Source: Prinia subflava (lineage: Eukaryota; Chordata; Aves; Passeriformes; Cisticolidae). From it: a stretch of 64,000 nt of DNA. Shown here piece by piece: positions 22,636 to 32,595 of the stretch. Under the pieces are notes generated by a model. The model saw only the letters and a list, made by a program, of their open reading frames with translations. It searched no databases and was not told where the DNA came from. The position numbers were made by a program, and so were the translations under genes. Within the stretch, counting starts at the first letter, position 1, and each line of letters begins with the position of its first letter. The stretch is taken from positions 18,564,192-18,628,191 of the forward strand of contig NC_086258.1 in NCBI RefSeq assembly GCF_021018805.1, given 5' to 3'.

Positions 22636-22835
22636 CTGCTCTCTGTTCCCCAGAGAGGAACTCTGGGGGGTTCTCTGGGGCAGTTCTCCAGTTTACAGGG
22701 CTGTTCTCTGACCCCTGGAGCTGTTCTTGGGTCCCTGGAGTGGTTCTCGATGTTTTCTGGTCCCTGGGGATGTTCTCTGCTCCCTGGAGCTGTTTTCTGG
22801 AGCTGTTCTCTGCTCCCTGGAGCTCTCTGCATGGC
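22636..22835. repeat. Degenerate tandem repeat of a CTGTTCTCTGCTCCCTGGAG-type unit
   Basis: Blocks of GTTCTC, TCCCTGG and GAGCTG recur every 20-40 bp with indels, the best preserved around 22780-22830. There is no fixed period, so this is an old, eroded minisatellite. Confidence 0.7.
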
Positions 22836-24894
22836 TGAGGTCTCAGTGGGGTGCAGGGTACCACAGGCAGACACTGATCTCTGTCCCCTCCTGCCCTGGG
22901 ACAGCAGCTGGGACCCCAGTGGTGACGTTCAGCACTTCTGCACTGCCGAAAGGCAGAGCCAGCAGCATCCCCGGGGCAGATCCGGCAGGGCTGGAGGCTG
23001 GCTGCAGCCCCCAGCCCACGGAGCATCCACTGGGGAGCAGGAGGGACATTCCAGCCCCTGCATCCCCAGGGATGCTGCAGCGCAGCCCAGGACACGTCCC
23101 GTGCTCAGGGACCTGCTGGAGGTGCACGGCCGGGTCAGGAGTGAAACTCGGGATTCTGCAGCTGCCGTCAGCACAGGACTGTCAGCGCTGCCTTGCGCGG
23201 GGAATTGGGGAAGTTCCTGCTCCTCCAGCCTGTCAGCACTGCGAATCCTTCACTTCCATTAGCTGCTAATTCACTAATTCAGCAGAGGAGAATAATCGAC
23301 ACACAGATCACTCCTCAGCTCCCAATAGGATTATCTGTTCCGAGAGCAGCGGGGAAGCTGAATTTCCCTTTCTCTCCCTGCTTAAATAAACTCATGCATT
23401 TTTCTCACTGTGTTAATTAAACCCAGCAACGACCCCGGCTCCGCCGAGAAGCGAACACAAAAGGTGAAAGGAAAACCTGAACCAGCTTTATCGGTCAGGA
23501 AAGGCTCCTGGCTCCCCGGCTGCAAAGGGAGATGCTCAGAGGAAACACGAGCAGCAATTAAAAATTAAAGAGAGAGGAAGATGCGTGCAGCAGAGCAGGG
23601 AGGTGCACTTGGATGGCTGCAGGGCATTAAGGGGCAGCTCCTAAACTCAGTTCCCTCCCTGGGCAGCTCTGCCCAGCTCCATCCGGGCAGGGGAGAGGGC
23701 ACAGAGAAGAGACCAAGCTCAGGGTAAAGCAGAGCATCAGGGCTGGGTGGGAAATGCTGAACCGCTGCTCGTGAAGAGGAGAGAGCGTCCTTCCTCCCTT
23801 TGGGTGAGGTTATTTGAGGCTGAACACCCCAGAAAGCCCTCACCAGGAAGGGGACCAGGAATAAGTCAGGGGAAGAGGCAGCTCCGAGGGCTGGGGCTGT
23901 CCCTTTGCCCGGCAGACTTCTCAGAGCTGCCGGTTCAGGTTTGCCTCCCCCCGTGCCTCGCTGTCACACTCAGCCGAGCGCATTTCCCAGCCCGGTGCGG
24001 TCCCAGGAGGACAACACATTGCTCAGCCATTGCATTAGCATCGAAAGGACAACAAAAATCCTCTGGAGGAGCCTCCCAGGCTTGTTAGCACGATATCCTG
24101 AGCCCCTGCAGCAAGTGCAGTCTCCATAACCCCCAGGCATCCCACAGGATGAGGATGGATTTTATCCCCTGTGGAACAAACCCCTGTGGCACCACCATCA
24201 CAGCTGCGATAAAAGTTGCTGTATCAGGAGGCTGAAAGTGGGAGAAGTCTCATTTTGCAGCCCCATCTCTGCCAAAAGGCTTCAAAATTAATCCAGGAAA
24301 TCCTAAACTCTTCTGAATTATTCAAATTCTTGATGAAACAAATGGAAAGCCCGCAGCTATGGGCTGGGATTGTGCAATTAGACTGTTAGAAAATAAACCT
24401 CTGAAACCCTCAGACATTCAAACCTGAGAGACTACATGAAGAAAAATGTTCCCTTTTCACATACAATGAGTGGAAATAATTTTAGATGTTTATTATTATT
24501 ATTATTTTAGAAAGGAAATGAGCATATTTCAATCCAGTCAAGAGTGAAATTGACTTTAACAACAAAGCAATTTCTATTAGTGGAGATAGAGGGGAAAAAA
24601 TATGGATGAATAGGAAACTCTCAAAGAAATGTGTCAGACAGTGGCGGAATTAGGAATTAAGAGACTTTGCTTTACTGCTGATAATAAAAGCACATAATGA
24701 TCTACCTCATCCCTTCCTGTAATGACAGTGTAAAATCACAACAGTGGAAAGGATTGGGGTTTAATCCTGCAGGGGAGGGAAGGGGGCTGTGCTTTGTGGC
24801 CCCCATTAGGGTTGGTCCCCTTCTCCTACAGAGCACCTCCTCTTCCCATCCCATTCCTCTTCACCTTCCCCACTCACTGCTGGAGTGTTGGGAA

Positions 24895-25154
24895 AGATGA
24901 AACAGGAAAACCTTGTAAATATGATTGCTTGGCAAAAGATTTTGAGGATATGAAACCTATAAGGGAAGTAGAAATTTGTAATTGGAATTTGGAAGTAGAA
25001 GGCAAGCTTTGGGATGTAGGATGCAAAGCTGTTAGTTACTGAACAACCAGAAAACAATGGATTGGCCAGCTGAAGGAGAATCCCTCTGGATTGAACAAAA
25101 CCCTTGGCAAATAAAGGGATGCCAAAGGCCCAAAGGTCGGAGGGACCCTGCCAG
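24895..25154 (+). mobile_element. Degraded internal fragment upstream of an LTR
   Basis: This A- and G-rich stretch differs in composition from its surroundings and runs directly into the LTR at 25155. It contains a short open frame ending with a stop at about 25040, without a domain I recognise. Its position and composition suggest the 3' end of a retroviral internal region, truncated at its 5' side. It is too short to assign to a retroviral gene. Confidence 0.4.
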
Positions 25155-25503
25155 TGTGGCAGGGAAGAGAAAAGGGGTCTAGAGAGCAGCTTTTAGGGTG
25201 TCAAATGTAACACTATGGTAATGTAGGACTTCTAACAGGCTGTATGTAGATTCTGCAGGATTTGTGTCTTTTACTGGCTGGATGTTGTAAATTAGCATAT
25301 TCAGCACAGAAAAAGATAGAATGTGTTGTAACCAGAACTCAGGGGTCTCTCAGGCATGGCTGTGAGCTGTAGCTGGCAGCTTTTGGGCTGGGTTCTGTCT
25401 CACCCACAACCCTGGGCTGCTGTATCCCATCTCTGCAATAAACAACATTTTAGAACAGAGCTGCCTGGAGTCCCACATCCCTCTGGCTGCTCTCACTGGG
25501 ACA
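25155..25503 (+). mobile_element. 3' LTR of a truncated endogenous retrovirus
   Basis: The element begins TGTGGCAGGG and ends CACTGGGACA, giving TG...CA termini and a length of 349 bp. An AATAAA lies at 25437-25442, about 60 bp before the end, as expected for an R/U5 arrangement. The adjoining upstream sequence looks like internal remnant, so this is probably a 3' LTR and not a solo one. Confidence 0.6.
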
Positions 25504-27598
25504 TTTCTTACTCTGGTGCTTCTGGGGACAGGCAGCATCCAGCTGTCCCCTGTCCCTCCTGAGGGTCCCCATGCCAGGCCACACAGCCACACCACAGGTT
25601 CCCTCCCAAGGTGTCGCTGCTCCTCACCTTGAATCATCTCCACTGCCAAGGATCCAGGTCCTTTGGTTAAAAAATTAAAGTTTGAATAGTGCTAAGCATC
25701 AAATCTTAAAGCAATTACACTGCCCTAAATCTTTATTGGCTTTAAAGATTAACTTCTCATCTCCAGCAAGGCAGCTCCACTTGTTTCTGCTCAGCAGGAT
25801 CACAATTTGAATAAGAAGACAAAGGAATATTGATCATGCTCTATTATTGCTAAATGGAAATTTTTGTACCTCTTCCCTTCATTTTTCTTTCTTTTCTATA
25901 GTTCTTCTCCTACAGACAAGCCAGTGAAGGTGAACTGCTGCAGGAGCTGAGGCTGGAGCTGCCAGGTGCTCTGTCACAGAGGCAGGGAGGAATGCAAAAC
26001 TCAATTTCCAGCAAGTCCTGTTCCCTTTGAAATCAATTAGGCAGCTCCTGAAGCCCTGGGTTGAAAAGAGACGGACGGAGGCAATCAAGGGGAGCAGCAC
26101 TCGAGTAAAAGAACAGCAAAAGCAGAGAGCAGTTCCCTAAAACACTGCTGATCCATCAGCTCAGAGGGGCTGTGCAGGAAGCCAGGATTTGAGCAGCTGG
26201 GTTTGTACCAATCCTCCTCCCTGGGCATGGCTGGGACACTCAGCCAAAGCCACCCCAGGGCCTGGGACAGCTGGGACACAGCACCTGCTGGCTTTTCCCT
26301 GGGCTTGCATCCAGCCCTGGCTGAGGGACCCAGACGTGTCCATCAGGGACAGGACCTCATTCCCAAAGGGAATTTGGCCCCATCATGGGGGAGTTCCTCT
26401 CCTTCAGGCTCAGCATCCCCCTGGCACAACAAGCACCCAGAAAGTGGCACCACAAGGAGCACAGGGTGGCATTTGTGTGACCCAGAGGAGTCCTGGCATG
26501 GGGAAAAGCCAACAGAGGACAGCCAGTTCCTCAGGGAAGGATGGTTTGAGGTTCTCCCTCTCCATTTCTTTGCACAGGAGGGAAGAGCACACTGCTGGCA
26601 GAGCTGGTTCCCACATTTACCCACATCAAAGCTCTCTCAGAGCCTCTATCTTCTGAATTTCCAACAGGAAGAGGAGAAAATCAGAATCAGCAAACTGAGG
26701 AGCAGTTGGAGCTGTGCTTGGTCTTAAAGAGGATTGATAAGTCTTGTCCACACCGGTAAATAACCAGACTTTCCTCCTTGCCCAGAGAAGGGAGCATCCC
26801 CTCTCCAAACACCTGCAATAAGACACTTGCAATTACTGCTTTGTCTCCTGGAAACTAGTAAATAATTCAAACAACCCTGCTTTTTCTTTTTTCCCTTTTG
26901 TTTTTCATTTTAATTAATCCACATAGAATTTTGTCCTCCAAACACAATCACAGCAGCCCAGGAACAGCCAGCACAGGATCTCATTACGCAGCTTCCCAGC
27001 CAGATCCTGCAGCCATTATTAATAGAGACTTCACCGAGCCAGGAATTAATAAACCCTGATGGCAAGGGGGAAGGGAAGCACTCCTGGAGCACATCAGCCT
27101 CTCCCTGGGATGGTTGGTTAGAGGTGCCAGGGGGCTGCCATGCTTTGGGGACAAATCCTGCCTCCTGCAGCGAGTGCCACCATCCTCTGCCAGTGCCGGT
27201 GGCCCAGCAGGAGATGCTGGGTTAATCCAAGTGAGGGAGTGAGGAAAGCTGGCTCAGCACACACAGGTCACTGCACAGTGTGGTGTGCAGCCTCTGGCAG
27301 AGTCCAAGGGTGTGTTTGCACGGAGCTGTGCTAATCCTTCCTCTCTCTGCCCACACCAGGAGCAGCCACAAGCCCGGAGCGCTGCCTCGGTACCAGGAAT
27401 TGCTCTCACCTTGTGGCTTTATGGAGTGCAGACACACAGGCCCCTGCAAGTCCCTGCCCTGGGGGGAGGGAGCAGGATTGTGCTGCCCAGCAGCCCAGTG
27501 TGGGGTAAAACCCTGTGTCCAGCTGATTTGGGGGGTTTAGATCCTGCCTCAATGCTCAAAGGCACATGGTCCCTGTGCTCATGAGTGTCCTGTGGTGA

Positions 27599-27833
27599 GC
27601 ATCCATCCATCCATCCATCCATCATCCATCCATCCCTCCATCCATCCCTCCATCCATCCCTCCATCCATCCATCCACCCATCCATCCATCATCCATCCAT
27701 CCATCCATCCATCCATCCATCCATCCATCCATCCATCCATCCATCCATCATCCACCCATCCATCCATCCATCCATCCATCCATCCATCCATCCATCCATC
27801 CATCATTCATCCATCCCTCCATCCACCCATCCT
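27599..27833. repeat. (ATCC)n microsatellite, about 235 bp
   Basis: Nearly continuous CATC units with interspersed CATCATCC and CCTCC or CACCC variants. It is the longest simple repeat in the window and produces meaningless His/Pro/Ser-Ile and Trp/Met/Asp/Gly frames. Confidence 0.97.
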
Positions 27834-30800
27834 GGATCTGCTCTGGTTGACCCTCAGGAAGAAGAAAACACCTCCTCTATGGAGAACCCCCTGTTCCAGT
27901 GGGGTTTTCCTGACACAAGGCAGTGTGGATGGGACAGTGCTGGCTGCAGGCATGGACACAAGGGCCACCCTTCTCCTGAGGGATGCTCCTGGAGGAAAAC
28001 GCCAGTATTACCTGGAGTAACTTGCACAGGGACCAGGCCCAGCCACAGCAGGCTGGCACCACCCCCTTGCTCTGCCCTGCTTTTCCCTATCTGGGTTTTT
28101 CTGTCCTTGTCCCCCAGCCCCAGGAAGTGCCGTGCTGGCTGTGCAGGCTGCAGCAGGGAGTGATTCACTTCAGCTCCACAGCTCCTCTGCCTTGATCAGC
28201 TGCACTTAGATAAACAGCAGTACATCAATAAGCAGCTCTAATTAGAGGTGTTAATAGCTCTGGGAGCTGGGGAAAAGCACGTGGAGGCAGGAGGGAGAGC
28301 AGTTGGCAATCTGAGGAGAGCAAGGGGAGGAGCTGGGAGACCTGGGATGCTCAGGACTTTCCCTTTCTGCCTTGGAGGGGCTTGGCACACACCCTGCAGG
28401 AGGGACAATCAAGCTCCAGGAGCCCCCATGAAATTGCCAGGGAAATATCCCCTGTCCTGATTATCTTGAATAATTTATGCAGATGCTTTCATGCATTCAT
28501 ATTTTGTGGCAGTTTTGCAAGGCCGTGGATATTCGCAACAATTCGCTCCCTTCTAGAAATCTCTGTCAGTGAGGGGTGCTGGGAGCTGGAGTGGAAATGA
28601 CACCCCAGGGACCTCAGCTCCCTGTGGCACTGGGGAAGGGGCACAGAGCTGACCAGGGCAGCTGCATTCCCAAGGCTGGGATGTGCCCCTCCATCCCAGC
28701 ATCCATCCCCCAGTACGTCCTGGGGACAGCCACCCCAGGGCAGAGGGGACAGGGCACAGCAGCACTGCTCCCACCATGACCCCACTGCTGCACCCAGCAC
28801 CACACAGCCCTGCCCAGCCCCGATTCCCCAGAGCAAAGAGGCTCTGTGTCCCCATGGAGGGACTTTGGAAAGGGTCAGTTCCCACAGCACCGTTCCCTGT
28901 GCCCAGGAAACTGCCACACGTTGATGCTGAGCAGGACAAACGAGCAGGAGCTGCTCCCAGGGGTCCCTCTGTCCCCTGATGGGTGGGATACAGACCCCAG
29001 TTTCCCTTGGGCTGCCAGTACCTGACATTGGGCTGGGCATTCCTGCCAGCTCCAGCACTTCCAGTGCTTTCCCAGCAGCTGTCTCCCTGGAAACTGGAAG
29101 CAGGAAAGGGCATCACTTCCCTTTGGGAAAGGTGGGTGGACAGGCTGTGCAGCAGTTCCTTCCAGCAAGGGGGATGGGGACGGCTGTGGCTCCTCTGCTG
29201 CCCAGCTCCAGGGGTGTCAGGCAGGATCTTCCCTTCCCAGGGACCCTCCAGGCTGTGGAGGGGCACAGGACATTCCCACACCTCCCCAGTGCCCCACATC
29301 TGCTTTGGGATCAGAAAGGATCAGTGCCTGGATTCAAGGCCACATGGGGGGCTGACAGCCACTGGAGGAAAAGCAAAGGACTTCATGGAGAACCAACGGA
29401 GCAGGAGGAAGAAGGAGCAGGTGGTGGATAGGGAGGAGGAGAACAGATGGGAGTAAGGGGAAAATTTGAGGAAACCAAGGAGAGGTGCTCAGAGCGTGCT
29501 GGAGGAGGATGTGGCCTCAGGGGAGCCTGCCAGGACCCAGCAGAGCAGAAAGTCAATGATACTAAAGCAAAGACACTGGATATTTTCATTCCCTGCAGCT
29601 CCTGCTCCTCAGAGGAGAGCGAGGATGTCTGAAACGCAGGCAGAAATTCAACCAGAGGCACTTGAGTCTGCTTGTTCAGCTTGTAAAACATCGGGGAGCA
29701 GGGCAGGGACACGGCTCAGAGCAGACAGAAAGGACTGGCACGTGTCCCCAGCCAGCCCCTGTGTCACACACCCCCACATTCTGGTTCTGCTGTTTGCTTT
29801 CCCTTCAGGGGCACCCACAGCAGCCTTTGCTCAAGCCCAGCTGCCTCTGCCTGCAGCAACTCCCATCTATCTCAATTAGTGAACCTTCCTCAAAAATGGA
29901 CCAGAGGCCCCAGCTCCTGTGAGCACAGCAGGGGGACACAAAGGGCCCTGCCATGCCCAGGGCAGCTCTGAGCCTCCTCCATCACTCACTGACCACGGGC
30001 ATGTCCAGGCTCCCCACGCCGGGCAGGGCACGAGCAGCACCCCAGCACCAGCAGCTGAATCAGGCTTGGCCTCTGCCAGCAGCATTCCCCAGCCCAGGGA
30101 AGGAGCAGGAGCAGATCCAAAGGCAGGCAGGGGCCTGGGGCTCACCTGGAGCACTGCTTCCTCCAGGAGCTTGCCTCAGGCTCAGTCAGGGCACTGGGGA
30201 TTGATAGGAGAGCGACTCCTGGGAGCAGCTTGAGGCTGCAAAACAGGCACCTGCTGCACCAGGGAGCAGCACAGGGAGATTTTGGGGGCAAAAGCTGCTG
30301 GTTTAGCTCTGGGTGTTCAACACAGGGTCACCCTCAGGACCTGTAGCAGGAGGCTACAAGCTGTGCTGGCAGCAAGGTGAGAAACAGGAGGTGGGGAGAG
30401 CTCACACACACAGCTCAGCTCCAAACCCACAAATGAGCCTCTCTTTTGTATCTTTTCCAGGGAAATGGCTTCTCCAGTTTTTGTCTGGAACAGCCAATCA
30501 AACCCAAGGAGTTGCATCCAACTGTGAAGGGAAAAAAGAAATTCAGGTCTATTAAAAATTATGAAAGACACCTTGACAGTGTCCCTTTAATGTAATTAAA
30601 AACCTATTTAAAGGCATGCCAAATGTTTACTAATTAAACAACCACTTCATTCTGTAGCCATAATGAAAAAAGTAATTGGGATACTATGAACAAATCCCAG
30701 GTTTTTAAAGAAATAATTACTTTATAGAAAATTAGTTACTAAATTAAACCATTCTTTACCTGCTGTTACTTTGGCTCCTTTTCTCATTTTTGTGCAGTTG

Positions 30801-31129
30801 AATCCTGAAATTACCTGGGACAGATTTTTATCCTGGATAATGAATATTTCAAAGGACACAGGAGAAAAGAGGAAAAGTAGGAAATGCTAGCAGGTGCCCA
30901 AATGTCAGTATGGGGCTGGTGGACAAAGCATGGCTTGGTTGGCACAGACTGAAATGTGCCCTCATGGCCTCACACCTGCTGCTGTGCTGACAGATCTCCA
31001 TCCCTCCACACCTCTGCTGCCCCAGCACTGCCACCGAGGCAAACCAGGGCCACCAGCTCGGGTACAAACGTGGGCCAGCCCCCTGAGCCCCACTGCATGG
31101 AGTGAACCCAACCCCTGAGGGGAGAGAGG

Positions 31130-31277
31130 TGCTGTTTGCCATCCTTGGAGATGTCTAAAATCCAGCTGGAATGGTCCTGGGGCACCTGCTGGTGGTGGCC
31201 TTGCTTGAGCAGGGGGTTGGACCAGACAATGCCCAGAGGTCCTTTCCAACTTCAGCCCCTCCGGGGTTCTGTGATGT
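31130..31277 (+). mobile_element. CR1 LINE 3' fragment
   Basis: This contains the characteristic avian CR1 3' end: a segment with GCTTGAGCAGGGGGTTGGAC, then CAGAGGTCCTTTCCAACTTC and a terminal TTCTGTGATG. The 5' boundary, near CATCCTTGGAGATGTC, is approximate. An LTR begins immediately downstream. Confidence 0.85.
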
Positions 31278-32238
31278 TGTCTTGGGTTCAATGCAAGATG
31301 TGTTCTATTCCCATCTGTTGAAGGTGGTTGGGGAGGGTTTTTTTTCCTTTATCTCTTGTATAACCCATTCCTCAGAACTCTGGGGGAGGGGCAGGTGCCT
31401 TCTGTTAATGGGCAGCTGTTAAACCAGCTGGGGCAGGGTTCCTTATCCCTTCCAGGACCCATCCTCCCTCCAGGGGATCTCTGCTGTCCATGGGCCATCC
31501 AGGCTCCCTGCACGGCTGATCCAATTCCATCATCCATGGGAGATGCTGCACCCAGGGGAGGAGCCCAGCATTCCCACCTGGATAAACCCTGGGATTCAGA
31601 GCCCAGCACAGCCTGTGTGCACTGCATTCCCACCTGGATAAACCCTGGCATTCAGAGCCCAGCACAGCCTGTGTGCACTGCATTCCCACCTGGATAAACC
31701 CTGGCATTCAGAGCCCAGCACAGCCTGTGTGCTCTGCATTCCCACCTGGATAAACCCTGGCATTCAGAGCCCAGCACAGCCTGTGTGCACTGCATTCCCA
31801 GCTGGATAAACCCTGGGATTCAGAGCCCAGCACAGCCTGTGGGCACTGCATTCCCAGAGGAACACCAGACCCATCTCACACCACTGGAGCCTCCTACAGG
31901 ATTATCTCTGCTCCAACAGAACCCCATCTGTCACTGCAGAAGGATTTAATTGCACTGCTCCCAACACCCTGTCCAACAGGGTGTCAGGTTGTATTCTGAC
32001 TCTGTCAGTGTTTCTAGGATCTTTTTGTTTGCTTGTTTTTAGGATTTTTTTTTGTACTACTACATTTGTATTTTTAATATTCCTAGTAAATAACTGTTAT
32101 TCCTATTCACATATCTTTGCCTGAAAGCTCCTTAATTGCAAAATTATAACAATTCAGAGGGAGGGGGTTTACATTCTTCATTCCAAGGGAAGCTCCAGCT
32201 TTTCCCCTAGCAGACACCTGCCTTTCCAGACTAAGACA
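31278..32238 (+). mobile_element. ERVL-like LTR with an internal 56-bp tandem repeat
   Basis: The termini are TGTCTTGGGTTCAATG at the left and AGACTAAGACA at the right, matching my recollection of a common songbird ERVL-type LTR. The body includes the long T-rich run and the CCTAGTAAATAACTG block near 32085 before the AATTCAGAGGGAGGGGG block near 32150. About 290 bp of the 961-bp length is a 56-bp minisatellite at 31570-31860. The flanking 5-mers GATGT and GACAT are similar but not identical. The left end abuts a CR1 3' end. Confidence 0.75.
31570..31860. repeat. 56-bp tandem repeat, about 5.2 copies, inside an LTR
   Basis: The unit begins CATTCCCACCTGGATAAACC and ends GTGTGCACTG. Copies start at 31570, 31626, 31682, 31738 and 31794, with a partial sixth. 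They differ at only a few bases (CTGGGATTC or CTGGCATTC, GTGCACTG or GTGCTCTG). Each contains GATAAA. Near-identity between copies indicates recent amplification relative to the age of the host LTR. Confidence 0.9.
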
Positions 32239-32479
32239 GACATCCAGCCTGAGGAGAAGGAGGGATGGTGTTGTAGGATCACACCACAGCCCTGCCTGCA
32301 AATCTGGGCCCCACGGTCAGGTGCCATCGAGCAGCCAGGTCACCTCTTTGTCCCCAGCCTAGATCACAGATTCCTCCAAGGCAGGACTGTCCCCTCGGTG
32401 ACCACCTACAGACATGGCACACATCCTGAGGTTTCCCAGATGCTGCCAGTGCTCTCTGTGAACAGGCCTGAGATCAGTG

Positions 32480-32595
32480 TCCAAGGACAGACTGGATGGT
32501 GCCCTGCACAGCCTGGTCTGGTGGAAGTGTCCCTGCCCGTGGCAGAAATGAGATTATCTTTAAGGTCCCTTCCAACCCAAGTCATTCTGTGATTC
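32480..32595 (+). mobile_element. CR1 LINE 3' fragment
   Basis: Typical CR1 tail: CCTGGTCTGGTGGAAGTGTC, CCTGCCCGTGGCAG, TAAGGTCCCTTCCAACCC and a final CATTCTGTGATTC. The fragment is 5'-truncated, as most CR1 copies are. Confidence 0.88.

Larger units (their letters stand above)
17481..31129. other. Intergenic, MGAT5B upstream side: no gene recognised
   Basis: This GC-rich, non-coding stretch lies between the MGAT5B promoter and the LTR/CR1 cluster. It holds LTRs at 20.4, 21.9 and 25.2 kb, microsatellites at 19.7, 20.2 and 27.6 kb, and AT-rich islands at 20.0, 23.3, 24.3-24.7, 28.2-28.6 and 30.5-30.8 kb. The open frames of up to 384 codons have no recognisable domain and no splice-consistent partners. 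Confidence 0.7.

Noticed and set aside
27585..28163. His/Pro/Ser/Ile-repeat open frame
   Set aside because: Translation of the (ATCC)n microsatellite.
28553..29299. 248-codon minus-strand frame
   Set aside because: No domain and no splice-consistent neighbour. GC-rich intergenic sequence.
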